Source: Agathobacter sp. (GTDB taxonomy: Bacteria > Bacillota > Clostridia > Lachnospirales > Lachnospiraceae). From it: DNA of 51,138 nt. The DNA lies in NCBI GenBank assembly GCA_022767075.1, contig JALEPP010000100.1:1-51138 (forward strand), given 5' to 3'. Positions 21,126 through 32,135 of the stretch are shown here, one piece after another. Within the stretch, counting starts at the first letter, position 1, and every line of letters begins with the position of its first letter. The notes beneath the pieces were generated by a model. It saw only the letters and a list, made by a program, of their open reading frames with translations, was not told where the DNA came from and did not search any database. The position numbers were made by a program, and so were the translations under genes.

Positions 21126-21665
21126 TTGAGTAGACTTAAAGAACAGTACGAGAACGAAATTAAAGACGCAATGGTCAAAAAGTTCGGATATAAAAATGTA
21201 ATGGAGAATCCAAAGCTCGACAAGATCGTAGTTAACATGGGTGTTGGAGAAGCTAAGGAGAACGCAAAGATCCTTGAGGCAGCTGTAAAGGATATGGAAG
21301 CAATCACTGGACAGAAGGCAGTTACAACAAAAGCTAAAAAAGCGGTAGCTAACTTCAAAATCCGTGAAGGTATGCCAATCGGATGTAAAGTTACTCTTCG
21401 TGGAGAGAAAATGTACGAGTTCGCTGATCGTTTGATCAACCTTGCACTTCCACGTGTACGTGACTTTAGAGGTGTTAATCCAAACGCATTCGATGGTCGT
21501 GGAAACTATGCACTTGGAATTAAAGAGCAGATCATCTTCCCAGAGATTGAATACGATAAGGTAGACAAAGTAAGAGGTATGGATGTTATCTTTGTTACAA
21601 CTGCAAAGACAGATGAAGAAGCACGTGAATTATTGACTCTGTTCAATATGCCATTCACAAAATAA
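21126..21665 (+). CDS. rplE: 50S ribosomal protein L5 (TTG start)
   Basis: [43 protein letters not shown]. Confidence 0.97.
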   Translation: MSRLKEQYENEIKDAMVKKFGYKNVMENPKLDKIVVNMGVGEAKENAKILEAAVKDMEAITGQKAVTTKAKKAVANFKIREGMPIGCKVTLRGEKMYEFADRLINLALPRVRDFRGVNPNAFDGRGNYALGIKEQIIFPEIEYDKVDKVRGMDVIFVTTAKTDEEARELLTLFNMPFTK

Positions 21666-21681
21666 CTAGGAGGGAATTTCA

Positions 21682-21867
21682 ATGGCTAAAACATCTATGA
21701 AAATTAAACAGCAGCGTCCGGCAAAATTCTCTACTAGAGAATACACACGTTGCAGAATTTGTGGTCGTCCACATTCAGTTTTAAGAAAATACGGAATCTG
21801 CAGAGTTTGTTTCCGTGAATTAGCATATAAAGGTCAGATTCCAGGCGTTAAGAAAGCTTCTTGGTAA
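21682..21867 (+). CDS. rpsZ: 30S ribosomal protein S14 type Z
   Basis: CxxC zinc motif [25 protein letters not shown]. Confidence 0.97.
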   Translation: MAKTSMKIKQQRPAKFSTREYTRCRICGRPHSVLRKYGICRVCFRELAYKGQIPGVKKASW

Positions 21868-21908
21868 GCCGAGAATCGTTGACACAGAATTAGGAGGAAA
21901 TATATATC

Positions 21909-22313
21909 ATGATGATGACAAGTGATCCAATCGCAGATATGCTTACAAGAATTCGTAACGCAAATACTGCTAAACATGATACAGTAGATATTCCATCTTC
22001 TAAAATCAAAGTAGCTATCGCTGACATCCTTGTAGATGAAGGATACATCGAGAAATATGAGATGATCGAAGAAGGAAGCTTCAAAACTATCCGCGTTACT
22101 TTAAAATATGGCGCAGACAAGAATGAAAAAATCATCACCGGTATTAAGAGAATTTCAAAACCAGGTCTTCGTGTATACGCTGGTAAAGATGAAATCCCTT
22201 CAGTGCTTGGTGGACTTGGAATCGCTATCCTTTCTACTAACCAGGGTATCATTACTGACAAAGAGGCTCGCAAGCTTCAGGTTGGTGGCGAAGTATTAGC
22301 ATTTGTTTGGTAG
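21909..22313 (+). CDS. rpsH: 30S ribosomal protein S8
   Basis: [24 protein letters not shown]. Confidence 0.97.
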   Translation: MMMTSDPIADMLTRIRNANTAKHDTVDIPSSKIKVAIADILVDEGYIEKYEMIEEGSFKTIRVTLKYGADKNEKIITGIKRISKPGLRVYAGKDEIPSVLGGLGIAILSTNQGIITDKEARKLQVGGEVLAFVW

Positions 22314-22362
22314 ACGAAAATATTGATACAAATTAATCCGAATAAATTAAGGAGGTACGGGC

Positions 22363-22902
22363 ATGTCACGTATAGGAAGAATGCCAATCGCAATCCCAGC
22401 AGGTGTTACTGTTGAAGTTGCAGAAAATAATCATGTGACTGTAAAAGGTCCTAAAGGAACTCTTGAAAGAACACTTCCAGCAGAGATGGAAATTAAAGTA
22501 GAGGGATCTGAAGTCGTAGTAACAAGACCAAATGATTTAAAGAAAATGAAATCTTTACATGGTTTAACAAGAACTCTTATCAACAACATGGTTGTTGGTG
22601 TAAGCGAAGGTTACACCAAGGTTCTTGAAGTAAACGGTGTAGGTTACAGAGCTTCTAAAGCCGGAAAGAAACTTACCTTAAACTTAGGTTACTCTCATCC
22701 GGTAGAGATGGAAGACCCAGAAGGTCTTGAGTCAGAAGTTCAGGATAATAAGATCATTATCAAAGGTATTGATAAAGAAAAAGTTGGCCAGTACGCAGCT
22801 GACATCAGAGATAAGAGAAAACCAGAACCTTACAAGGGCAAGGGTATTAAATACGCTGATGAAGTTATTAGACGTAAAGTTGGTAAGACTGGTAAAAAAT
22901 AA
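22363..22902 (+). CDS. rplF: 50S ribosomal protein L6
   Basis: [19 protein letters not shown]. Confidence 0.97.
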   Translation: MSRIGRMPIAIPAGVTVEVAENNHVTVKGPKGTLERTLPAEMEIKVEGSEVVVTRPNDLKKMKSLHGLTRTLINNMVVGVSEGYTKVLEVNGVGYRASKAGKKLTLNLGYSHPVEMEDPEGLESEVQDNKIIIKGIDKEKVGQYAADIRDKRKPEPYKGKGIKYADEVIRRKVGKTGKK

Positions 22903-22919
22903 TAAAGGAGTGAACAGAA

Positions 22920-23288
22920 ATGGTTAGTAAGAAATCAAGAACTGAAGTTCGTGAAAAGAAACATAAAAGAATGCGTAATCATCTCGCTGGTACAGCAGAG
23001 CGTCCACGTTTAGCTGTATTTAGAAGCAATAACCATATGTATGCTCAGATTATTGATGATACAGTTGGAAATACACTTGTTTCTGCGTCTACTCTTGACA
23101 AAGATGTAAAGGCAGAGCTTGAGAAGACAAACAATCTCGATGCAGCAGCTAAACTTGGTACTGTAATTGCAAAGAAAGCTTTAGATAAGAACATCACAAC
23201 TGTTGTCTTCGATAGAGGTGGCTTCATTTATCAGGGTAAGATTAAAGCATTAGCCGAAGCAGCTAGAGAAGCTGGCTTAGAGTTCTAG
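22920..23288 (+). CDS. rplR: 50S ribosomal protein L18
   Basis: [35 protein letters not shown]. Confidence 0.97.
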   Translation: MVSKKSRTEVREKKHKRMRNHLAGTAERPRLAVFRSNNHMYAQIIDDTVGNTLVSASTLDKDVKAELEKTNNLDAAAKLGTVIAKKALDKNITTVVFDRGGFIYQGKIKALAEAAREAGLEF

Positions 23289-23302
23289 GAGGAGAAACAG
23301 AC

Positions 23303-23812
23303 ATGAAACGTGAAATCATTGATGCTAGTCAATTAGAATTAGTTGACCAGGTTGTTGACATCAAACGTGTAACAAAGGTTGTTAAAGGTGGACGTAACAT
23401 GCGTTTTACAGCCCTCGTTGTAGTTGGTGACAAAAACGGTCATGTTGGTGCAGGACTTGGAAAGGCAGCTGAAATTCCTGAAGCAATCCGTAAGGGAAAA
23501 GAGGACGCTATTAAGAGTCTCATCACCGTTAAGCTTGACGAAAACAAATCTATTACACATGATGTAACAGGAAAATACACAGGTGCTTCCGTATTATTAA
23601 AGAAGTCTCCTGAAGGTACCGGTATCATCGCTGGTGGCCCTGCTCGTTCCGTATGTGAGCTTGCTGGTATTACCAACATCCGTACCAAATCTATGGGATC
23701 AAACAACAAGCAGAATGTTGTACTTGCTACAATTGAAGCATTAAAGACCCTTAGATCACCAGAAGAGGTTGCTAGACTTCGTGGTAAATCAGTAGAGGAA
23801 ATCTTGGGATAG
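23303..23812 (+). CDS. rpsE: 30S ribosomal protein S5
   Basis: [37 protein letters not shown]. Confidence 0.97.
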   Translation: MKREIIDASQLELVDQVVDIKRVTKVVKGGRNMRFTALVVVGDKNGHVGAGLGKAAEIPEAIRKGKEDAIKSLITVKLDENKSITHDVTGKYTGASVLLKKSPEGTGIIAGGPARSVCELAGITNIRTKSMGSNNKQNVVLATIEALKTLRSPEEVARLRGKSVEEILG

Positions 23813-23825
23813 GAGGAATTGAGAC

Positions 23826-24008
23826 ATGGCAGATAGAGTAAAAGTAACACTTATCAAATCTACAATCGGTGCAGTTCCTAAGAACAAGAAGACAATCGAA
23901 GCTCTTGGTTTAACAAAATTAAACCAGACAGTTGAATTACCAAACAACGCTGCAACACAGGGCGCTGTTCGTAAAGTAGCACCATACGTAAAAGTAGAAG
24001 AAGTTTAA
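23826..24008 (+). CDS. rpmD: 50S ribosomal protein L30
   Basis: [32 protein letters not shown]. Confidence 0.96.
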   Translation: MADRVKVTLIKSTIGAVPKNKKTIEALGLTKLNQTVELPNNAATQGAVRKVAPYVKVEEV

Positions 24009-24031
24009 TATTAAGACAAGGAGGTGCCGTG

Positions 24032-24472
24032 ATGGATTTATCTAACTTAAAAGCAGCTGAGGGATCAGTTCAGAGCGATAATTTCAGAAGAGGCCGTGGA
24101 CACGGTTCAGGAAACGGTAAGACCGCTGGTAAGGGACATAAGGGTCAGAAAGCTCGTTCAGGAGCTCCAAGACCAGGTTTCGAAGGTGGCCAGATGCCAT
24201 TATATCGTAGATTGCCAAAGAGAGGTTTCAAATGCAGAAACTCGAAAGAAATCGTGGCAATCAACATCTCAGCATTAGAGAGATTTGACAACGATGCAGT
24301 TGTATCTATCGATACATTATTAGAAGCAGGAATCATCAACAACGTATATGACGGTGTTAAGATTCTTGGAAACGGCGAGCTTACTAAGAAGCTTACAGTT
24401 CAGGCTAATGCATTTAGTGCAGGTGCTGTAGAGAAAATCGAAGCTCTTGGTGGAAAAGCAGAGGTGATCTAA
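24032..24472 (+). CDS. rplO: 50S ribosomal protein L15
   Basis: [26 protein letters not shown]. Confidence 0.96.
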   Translation: MDLSNLKAAEGSVQSDNFRRGRGHGSGNGKTAGKGHKGQKARSGAPRPGFEGGQMPLYRRLPKRGFKCRNSKEIVAINISALERFDNDAVVSIDTLLEAGIINNVYDGVKILGNGELTKKLTVQANAFSAGAVEKIEALGGKAEVI

Positions 24473-25788
24473 TGTTTGAGACACTCCGTAATGCATTTAG
24501 AGTAAAAGAAATTCGTAAAAGAATCTTATATACTTTCTTTATGTTAATCGTCATCAGAATTGGAAGTCAGCTTCCAATTCCTGGTGTCAACGGGGATCTC
24601 TTTGCTGAATGGTTCAAGAATCAGACAGCTAACGGTTTAGGTTTCTTTGATGCTGTAACAGGTGGTTCATTCTTAAATATGTCAATTTTTGCATTGAACA
24701 TCACACCTTACATCACATCATCCATCATCATGCAGTTATTGACCATTGCAATTCCTGCTTTGGAAGAGCTTCAGCGTGACGGGGAAGACGGAAGAAAGAA
24801 AATCGTAAAGATTACTCGTTTCGTTACTATTGCTTTAGCATTGGTTCAGTCTATTACAATGGTAGTTGGATTCTCTAGAAGTGGTTACTTAACCCAGAAT
24901 AACCCACTTACCTGGATTATGATTGTGACATCACTTACCGCCGGTTCGGCAGTATTGATGTGGTTTGGTGAGCGTATTACGGAAAACGGTGTAGGAAATG
25001 GTATTTCTATTGTACTTACCATTAACATTATCTCCCGTATTCCTAACGACTTAAGTGCTCTTGGCAAACAGTTTGTTTCCGGAAAGAGCATTCCTAAGGG
25101 AACAGTTGCTGTACTCATCATTGCAGCAATTATCATCGCTATGGTGTTATTCGTAGTATTGCTTCAGGGAGCTGAACGCAGAATTCCGGTTCAGTATTCC
25201 AAGAAAGTACAGGGCAGAAAACAGGTGGGAGGACAGTCTACATACATTCCTCTCAAGGTAAATACCAGTGGTGTTATCCCGGTTATCTTTGCTCAGTCAA
25301 TTATGCAGACCCCGGTTATTATCGCTTCTTTGGTAGGCGCTAATCAGGGAACTGGATTCTGGTCAAAGGTTTTAGCAGGTTTATCACAGTCTAACTGGTG
25401 TAATCCGGATCAGCCTGTTTATTCAATCGGTTTGATTGTTTACATTTTAATGATTGTTGCATTTGCATATTTCTATACACAGATTACCTTTAATCCATTA
25501 GAGATTGCAGACAACATGAAGAAATCCGGTGGATTTATCCCAGGTATTCGTCCTGGAAAACCAACCAGTGATTACCTAAATCAAATCTTAAATTTCATTG
25601 TCTTTATAGGAGCTGTAGGTCTTTCAATTATTGCGTTCGTTCCAATTTTCTTCAACGGCGTATTTAATGCAGACGTATCATTTGGTGGAACATCCATCAT
25701 CATTATCGTCGGTGTTATTATTGAAACCTTAAAACAGATTGAATCTCAGATGAAGGTTCGTTACTATAAAGGATTTTTAACTGACTAA
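24472..25788 (+). CDS. secY: preprotein translocase subunit SecY
   Basis: FRVKEIRKRILYTFFMLIVIRIGSQLPIPGVN; multi-TM; overlaps rplO by 1 nt. Confidence 0.97.
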   Translation: MFETLRNAFRVKEIRKRILYTFFMLIVIRIGSQLPIPGVNGDLFAEWFKNQTANGLGFFDAVTGGSFLNMSIFALNITPYITSSIIMQLLTIAIPALEELQRDGEDGRKKIVKITRFVTIALALVQSITMVVGFSRSGYLTQNNPLTWIMIVTSLTAGSAVLMWFGERITENGVGNGISIVLTINIISRIPNDLSALGKQFVSGKSIPKGTVAVLIIAAIIIAMVLFVVLLQGAERRIPVQYSKKVQGRKQVGGQSTYIPLKVNTSGVIPVIFAQSIMQTPVIIASLVGANQGTGFWSKVLAGLSQSNWCNPDQPVYSIGLIVYILMIVAFAYFYTQITFNPLEIADNMKKSGGFIPGIRPGKPTSDYLNQILNFIVFIGAVGLSIIAFVPIFFNGVFNADVSFGGTSIIIIVGVIIETLKQIESQMKVRYYKGFLTD

Positions 25789-25992
25789 TTCTTAGCAGTT
25801 ACATGTGCGATAAGTGGAGATACAAGCAAAGCCTGTATCTCCTTTCGTGCATAAATGCCTTCGGCGTATGGCGAAGATGTGTATCTCGTTGTAATCACGC
25901 CGATGGATTATGGCAGCTTTTGTAAGTATGCGCAGCTTACAAAAGAGCAAATAAGGTGGAATCGAAGTAGACTTCGAAAAAGGAGAAAAAGT

Positions 25993-26637
25993 ATGAAGAT
26001 TATTATGTTAGGTGCACCAGGGGCAGGAAAAGGAACTCAGGCAAAGCAGATCGCTGCAAAATACGAGATTCCTCATATCTCAACAGGAGATATCTTCCGT
26101 GCAAACATTAAAAATGGTACTGAGCTTGGAAAGAAAGCAAAGACCTATATGGATCAGGGGGCATTAGTTCCGGATGAACTGACTTGTGATTTGGTTATGG
26201 ACCGCATCCAGCAGGAAGATTGCAAAAACGGATTCGTATTAGACGGATTCCCAAGAACCATTCCTCAGGCGGAGGCTTTAGATGCAGCTCTTACCAAGAT
26301 TGGACAGACAATGGATTATGCAATCGATGTTGACGTTCCGGATGAAAATATCGTAAACAGAATGGGTGGAAGACGTGCTTGCTTAAATTGTGGCGCTACC
26401 TATCATGTTGTCTTCAACCCTACAAAGGTTGAGGGAAAATGTGATGCCTGTGGAAGCGATACCGTGCTTCGCGATGACGACAAGCCGGAAACTGTTCAGA
26501 AGCGTCTTAGCGTATACCATGACCAGACACAACCATTGATTGATTATTATCAGAAACAGGGCATCTTAAAATCTGTAGATGGTACACAGCCAATGGATCA
26601 GGTATTTGATGCAATTGTTGCAATTTTAGGAGCATAA
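25993..26637 (+). CDS. adk: adenylate kinase
   Basis: [36 protein letters not shown]. Confidence 0.97.
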   Translation: MKIIMLGAPGAGKGTQAKQIAAKYEIPHISTGDIFRANIKNGTELGKKAKTYMDQGALVPDELTCDLVMDRIQQEDCKNGFVLDGFPRTIPQAEALDAALTKIGQTMDYAIDVDVPDENIVNRMGGRRACLNCGATYHVVFNPTKVEGKCDACGSDTVLRDDDKPETVQKRLSVYHDQTQPLIDYYQKQGILKSVDGTQPMDQVFDAIVAILGA

Positions 26638-26639
26638 GA

Positions 26640-27428
26640 ATGGCGGTTTCCATTAAATCCGAAAGAGAAATTCAATTGATGCGAGAAGCAGGACGTATTC
26701 TTGCTATGGTTCATCAGGAGTTGGGAAAACAAATCAGACCAGGAATGTCTACACTTGATGTGGATAGAATCGGAGAAGAAATGATTCGAAGCTACGGCTG
26801 CGAACCTTCGTTCAAAGGATATTGTGGCTATCCTGGATCCATTTGTGTATCGGTGAATGAAGAGGTTGTTCATGGAATTCCAAATGCAAAACGCATCCTT
26901 CAGGATGGAGATATTGTCAGCCTGGACGCAGGAGTGATATACAAAGGATATCATTCCGACGCGGCCAGGACCGTGGCTGTAGGAAACATCAGTAAGGAAG
27001 CGCAGGATCTTATCAATCGAACCAGACAAAGCTTCTTTGAGGCTATGAAGGTAGCAAGGGCAGGACACCATCTCAATGAGATCGGAAGAGCTGTTCAGGA
27101 TTATGCAGAGAGCTTTGGATACGGCGTTGTAAGGGATCTGGTAGGGCATGGAATTGGCTCTGAGCTTCATCAAGAACCGGAGATTCCGAATTTCAGACAG
27201 CTTAGAAGAGGCATTAAGCTTCGGCCGGGTATGACCCTGGCGGTAGAACCTATGATTAACATGGGCACAGCAGATGTGGTTTGGATGGATGATGAATGGA
27301 CTGTGATATCTGAGGATATGTCATTATCAGCCCATTATGAAAACACGATCCTTATTACGGATGGCAAGCCTGAGCTTCTGACTCTGACAGAGGAAGAAAA
27401 AGCGGCAGGCTATCTGGACTTGTTCTAG
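26640..27428 (+). CDS. map: type I methionyl aminopeptidase
   Basis: IKSEREIQLMREAGRILAMVHQEL..GHGIGSELHQEPEIPNF. Confidence 0.96.
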   Translation: MAVSIKSEREIQLMREAGRILAMVHQELGKQIRPGMSTLDVDRIGEEMIRSYGCEPSFKGYCGYPGSICVSVNEEVVHGIPNAKRILQDGDIVSLDAGVIYKGYHSDAARTVAVGNISKEAQDLINRTRQSFFEAMKVARAGHHLNEIGRAVQDYAESFGYGVVRDLVGHGIGSELHQEPEIPNFRQLRRGIKLRPGMTLAVEPMINMGTADVVWMDDEWTVISEDMSLSAHYENTILITDGKPELLTLTEEEKAAGYLDLF

Positions 27429-27477
27429 AAATTGTTTTTCAACATCATTGAAAGTGATTGATTAGGAGGAAATAGTA

Positions 27478-27696
27478 ATGTCAAAAGCAGACGTAATCGA
27501 AGTGGAAGGTGTAGTAGTTGAGAAATTACCAAATGCATTCTTTAAGGTAGAGCTGGAGAATGGACACCAGATTTTAGCAACCATCAGTGGAAAATTAAGA
27601 ATGAATTTCATTCGTATTTTGCCTGGTGATAAAGTAACCATCGAGATGTCTCCATATGATTTGACCAAGGGAAGAATCATCTGGCGTGACAAATAA
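27478..27696 (+). CDS. infA: translation initiation factor IF-1
   Basis: [53 protein letters not shown]. Confidence 0.97.
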   Translation: MSKADVIEVEGVVVEKLPNAFFKVELENGHQILATISGKLRMNFIRILPGDKVTIEMSPYDLTKGRIIWRDK

Positions 27697-27704
27697 AAAA
27701 ATCA

Positions 27705-27733
27705 TTGACTTCCAATAAGTGTCTGTGTATAAT
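27705..27733 (+). promoter_or_regulatory. strong sigma70-type internal promoter between infA and rpmJ
   Basis: TTGACT-17 nt-TATAAT. Confidence 0.8.
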
Positions 27734-27821
27734 GTTAGACGGACACTTTTGGAAAGTTTGCCGTGAAAGTGGCCGAAAGCCACGTAAAACGGGGACTTTT
27801 AATAAGAAAGGAGGATTTGCT

Positions 27822-27935
27822 GTGAAGGTAAGATCATCAGTTAAACCTATTTGCGAAAAATGCAAAGTCATCAAAAGAAAAGGAAGCATCAGAATTATCT
27901 GCGAAAATCCAAAGCATAAACAGAGACAGGGTTAA
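27822..27935 (+). CDS. rpmJ: 50S ribosomal protein L36 (GTG start)
   Basis: [37 protein letters not shown]. Confidence 0.97.
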   Translation: MKVRSSVKPICEKCKVIKRKGSIRIICENPKHKQRQG

Positions 27936-28280
27936 TGAATCGTATACCCTGCTATTGTTGCGTTTGGGACAAGGCATTTAGACGATTATTTTGGAATGTT
28001 TCCAACCAATTATTATGTGCGGCTGCAGTGTCAGTGATTGACGCTGTTTCATAATAGACAGAAGCATAACTGGAGACACATTATTATACCGAGTGATGTG
28101 TATCGAATATGCATCAGCATCTGGCTGAATAAAACAGAAGAATATGGAAAAACATGGATGTGCACACATTTCAGGGCGTGCAACCGCAGCTGTACATGTA
28201 TGTTTTTCGGATATGATATACGGTTGCAAGTATAAGTTACATTTATCATTATTAGAAAAATTATGGAGGTGTAAACACAC

Positions 28281-28649
28281 ATGGCTCGTATCGCAGGTGT
28301 AGATTTACCAAGAGAAAAACGTGTAGAGATCGGTTTGACTTATATCTACGGTATCGGTAGAGTAAGCTCTAACAAGATCCTTGAAGCAGCAAACGTTGAT
28401 CCTAGCACTCGTGTTAGAGATCTTACAGATGATGAAGTAAAGAGAATCAGTGCAGTTATCGACGAGACAATGACTGTAGAAGGTGATTTAAGAAGAGAAA
28501 TCGCTCTTAACATCAAGAGACTTCAGGAAATCGGATGCTATCGTGGAATCCGTCATAGAAAAGGACTTCCTGTTCGTGGTCAGAAGACAAAGACCAACGC
28601 AAGAACCAGAAAAGGTCCTAAGAGAACAGTTGCTAATAAGAAGAAATAA
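28281..28649 (+). CDS. rpsM: 30S ribosomal protein S13
   Basis: [26 protein letters not shown]. Confidence 0.98.
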   Translation: MARIAGVDLPREKRVEIGLTYIYGIGRVSSNKILEAANVDPSTRVRDLTDDEVKRISAVIDETMTVEGDLRREIALNIKRLQEIGCYRGIRHRKGLPVRGQKTKTNARTRKGPKRTVANKKK

Positions 28650-28703
28650 TTCGTAAGCAACCTGATATTTATTAGATTATTTAGAAAGTAGGTTAGTTTA
28701 GAT

Positions 28704-29099
28704 ATGGCTAAGAACGTTGCAAAGAAAACAACTAAAAAGCGTGTAAAGAAAAACGTTGAACGCGGACAGGCACATATTCAGGCATCTTTTAACAATACTA
28801 TCGTTACAATTACAGATACTGAAGGAAATGCTTTATCATGGGCAAGTGCTGGTGGTCTTGGATTTAGAGGTTCAAAGAAATCTACTCCATACGCTGCACA
28901 GATGGCAGCAGAAACTGCTACAAAGGCAGCTTTAATTCATGGTTTAAAATCAGTTGACGTTATGGTAAAAGGACCAGGATCAGGAAGAGAAGCAGCAATT
29001 CGTGCGCTTTCAGCTTGCGGTCTTGATGTTACAAGCATCAAAGATGTAACTCCAGTTCAACACAACGGATGTCGTCCACCAAAACGCAGAAGAGTTTAA
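28704..29099 (+). CDS. rpsK: 30S ribosomal protein S11
   Basis: [46 protein letters not shown]. Confidence 0.98.
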   Translation: MAKNVAKKTTKKRVKKNVERGQAHIQASFNNTIVTITDTEGNALSWASAGGLGFRGSKKSTPYAAQMAAETATKAALIHGLKSVDVMVKGPGSGREAAIRALSACGLDVTSIKDVTPVQHNGCRPPKRRRV

Positions 29100-29118
29100 T
29101 TAGGAGGATTAGATTAAG

Positions 29119-29712
29119 ATGGCAGTTAATAAAACACCAGTACTTAAAAGATGTAGATCACTTGGTCTTGAGCCAAGTTATTTAGGATATGACAAGAAGT
29201 CAAAAAGAAACTTAAAGAGAGCGAACAAGAAGGTGTCTGAGTACGGTCTTCAGCTTCGCGAGAAACAGAAAGCAAAATTCATCTACGGTGTATTAGAGAA
29301 ACCTTTCCATAACTACTATGAGAAGGCTGACAGAATGAAGGGAATGACCGGTTCTAACCTCATGACCATTCTTGAGTCAAGACTTGACAACGTAGTATTC
29401 CGTATGGGAATGGCTCGTACAAGAAGAGAAGCAAGACAGATTGTTGATCATAAATTCGTTACCGTAAACGGCAAGGTTGTAAATATTCCTTCTTACTTAG
29501 TAAAAGCTGGTGACGTTATCGAAATCAAAGAGTCTAAGAAGAACATCCAGAGAATGAAAGACATTCTTGATGTTACTGCTGGAAGAATCGTTCCGGAATG
29601 GATTGACTGCGAGATCGAGAAGTTACAGGGAACTGTAAAAGAGTTGCCAAACCGTGAGCAGATCGACGTTCCGGTTGATGAGATGCTTATTGTCGAGTTA
29701 TACTCTAAATAA
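29119..29712 (+). CDS. rpsD: 30S ribosomal protein S4
   Basis: S4 RNA-binding domain LESRLDNVVFRMGMARTRREARQIVDHKFVTVNGKVV. Confidence 0.97.
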   Translation: MAVNKTPVLKRCRSLGLEPSYLGYDKKSKRNLKRANKKVSEYGLQLREKQKAKFIYGVLEKPFHNYYEKADRMKGMTGSNLMTILESRLDNVVFRMGMARTRREARQIVDHKFVTVNGKVVNIPSYLVKAGDVIEIKESKKNIQRMKDILDVTAGRIVPEWIDCEIEKLQGTVKELPNREQIDVPVDEMLIVELYSK

Positions 29713-29767
29713 TAGATAGTATTAATTAACATCCAAACAACGATACCCGAGAAGGAGGGAATTTGTA

Positions 29768-30727
29768 GTGTTCGATTTTGAAAAACCAAGAATTGAAATT
29801 GCAGAAATTTCAGAAGACAAAAAATACGGCCGATTTGTTGTAGAACCTTTGGAAAGAGGTTACGGAACAACTCTTGGTAACTCACTTAGAAGAATTATGC
29901 TTTCTTCATTACCGGGAGCAGCTGTTAGTCAGGTTAAAATCGATGGCGTATTACATGAGTTCAGTTCAATTCCTGGCGTAAAGGAAGATGTATCTGAGAT
30001 CATCATGAACATCAAAAATCTGTCAATCAGAAATAATAGTTCTACAAATGAACCAAAAGTTGCTTATATTGAATTCGAAGGTGAAGGCGTTGTTACTGCT
30101 GCTGACATCCAGGTAGATTCTGATATTGAAATCATGAACCCTGAGTTAGTAATCGCCCATTTAAATGGTGGTGCTGACAGCAAGTTATACATGGAACTTA
30201 CTATCACAAAAGGTAGAGGATATGTAGGAGCAGACAAGAATAAGACAGACGATACTCCAATCGGAGTTATCGCTGTAGATTCTATCTACACTCCGGTTGA
30301 GCGTGTAAATTTGACTATCGAAAATACTCGTGTCGGTCAGATTACAGACTATGATAAACTTACTTTAGATGTATTCACAAACGGAACCTTAGAGCCGGAT
30401 GAGGCTGTATCTCTTGCAGCAAAAGTTCTTTCTGAGCACTTAAGTCTTTTCGTAGACCTCTCTGAGACTGCAATCGAGGCAGAGGTTATGATTGAGAAAG
30501 AAAATGATGCAAAAGAAAAAGTTCTTGAGATGAACATTGACGAGTTAGAGTTATCTGTACGTTCATACAACTGCTTAAAGAGAGCAGGAATCAACACTGT
30601 TGAGGAACTTACAAACAAGACTTCAGAAGATATGATGAAGGTACGTAACCTTGGTCGCAAGTCTTTGGATGAAGTATTAGCAAAATTAAAAGAATTAGGT
30701 TTACAGCTGAATCAGGGAGAGGAATAA
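29768..30727 (+). CDS. rpoA: DNA-directed RNA polymerase subunit alpha (GTG start)
   Basis: [50 protein letters not shown]. Confidence 0.98.
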   Translation: MFDFEKPRIEIAEISEDKKYGRFVVEPLERGYGTTLGNSLRRIMLSSLPGAAVSQVKIDGVLHEFSSIPGVKEDVSEIIMNIKNLSIRNNSSTNEPKVAYIEFEGEGVVTAADIQVDSDIEIMNPELVIAHLNGGADSKLYMELTITKGRGYVGADKNKTDDTPIGVIAVDSIYTPVERVNLTIENTRVGQITDYDKLTLDVFTNGTLEPDEAVSLAAKVLSEHLSLFVDLSETAIEAEVMIEKENDAKEKVLEMNIDELELSVRSYNCLKRAGINTVEELTNKTSEDMMKVRNLGRKSLDEVLAKLKELGLQLNQGEE

Positions 30728-30883
30728 TCCTTCCCTGAGGAGCTTAGACAATAACTCAGATGGGCAGAACCAGTAAGTCCAAAGGGCGTGGCTTATGTCT
30801 TTACCCTGAGTGGCAACAAACAACACCCGGAATCTAAGACCAAAGTGCAATTCCCGGTGTACCACGAAATGGAGGATTTTAAA

Positions 30884-31420
30884 ATGGCAAAGTATCGTAA
30901 ATTAAGCAGAACCTCAAGCCAGAGAAAGGCATTATTAAGAGGTCAGGTAACAGCTCTTATCGCTAACGGAAGAATCGTTACAACTGAAGCTAAAGCAAAA
31001 GAAGTTCGTAAGATCGCTGAAGGACTTATCGCTTCAGCAGTAAAAGAGAAGGACAACTTCGATGAAGTTACTGTAACAGCTAAGGTTGCTCGTAAAGACA
31101 AAGATGGTAAGAGAGTGAAAGAAGTTGTTGATGGAAAGAAAGTTACTGTATACGACGCAGTAGAAAAGACACTCAAGCAGGATCGTCCTTCACGTCTTCA
31201 CGCTCGTAGACAGATGCTCAAAGTTCTTTACTCGGTAAAAGAAGTTCCACAGACAGCTGCTGGAAAGAAGAAAAACACCAAAGAAGTTGATCTCACAAAC
31301 AAATTATTTGATGAGATTGCACCAAAATACGCAGATCGCAACGGTGGATACACTCGTATCGTAAAAATTGGTCAGCGTAAAGGTGACGGCGCTTTAGAAG
31401 TTCTTCTTGAGCTCGTTTAA
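30884..31420 (+). CDS. rplQ: 50S ribosomal protein L17
   Basis: MAKYRKLSRTSSQRKALLRGQVTALIANGRIVTTEAKAKEVRK. Confidence 0.97.
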   Translation: MAKYRKLSRTSSQRKALLRGQVTALIANGRIVTTEAKAKEVRKIAEGLIASAVKEKDNFDEVTVTAKVARKDKDGKRVKEVVDGKKVTVYDAVEKTLKQDRPSRLHARRQMLKVLYSVKEVPQTAAGKKKNTKEVDLTNKLFDEIAPKYADRNGGYTRIVKIGQRKGDGALEVLLELV

Positions 31421-31438
31421 TTCATACGAAACCATACG

Positions 31439-31475
31439 GACTGTGACTCGGTTTTTCGGGCCACAGTCTTTTTTT
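31439..31475 (+). terminator. rplQ intrinsic terminator (in left arm of giant IR)
   Basis: GACTGTG-actcggtttttcgggc-CACAGTC-TTTTTTT. Confidence 0.85.
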
Positions 31476-32099
31476 GCCCTTTTCAGGGGGCCACTATCCC
31501 CATCTCTTGTCTGTTCCCCTCTCGTAATCGTATCCAGCCCTCCCCTCCCGGTCTGGGAATTCACCAATCAACTTATTTGCCTATCGAGGATGCATAGAAA
31601 TTTTCAGCAGTGAGCTTTTTGCCTCTTATTTTCGTGTACGGCAAGGTTTGAACACTGAGGCAAGAGTATCCGCCAGAGAAGGACACTAGTCGCTTCGCGC
31701 CTGCTCCTCTAAGGAGGCGCCTTCACGAATTTTATTTCGGGGGGCGGTCTCCGCTCCGCTCCGGTCCGTCCAAAGCAGTCGTCCCCTGGACGACTAGGAC
31801 CTGTTTGTCGTTCTTCGAGCCGCAAACAGAACCGCCCCCGATCTATCGTTCAGGACGCCTCCAAGAGGAGCAACGGCTTGTCGCGAAACCGTGTTCCTTC
31901 TTCTGGCGAATACTCTTGCCTCAGTGTCCCAACTTTGCCGAACTCGAATTATCAAAGGAGGCAAAAAGTCACTGCGAAAATTCTTGCGTCCGAGATCCGG
32001 CAAAAAGTTGATGGTGAATTCCCAGACCGGGAGGGGAGGGCTGATACGATTAAGAGAGGGGGGGCAGACAAGAGATGGGGAATTATCCAAGAAAAGGGC

Positions 32100-32135
32100 A
32101 AAAAAGACTGTGGCCCGAAAAACCGAGTCACAGTC
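32100..32135 (-). terminator. prs intrinsic terminator (mirror copy in right arm of giant IR)
   Basis: Minus strand GACTGTG-actcggtttttcgggc-CACAGTC-TTTTTT. Confidence 0.85.
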
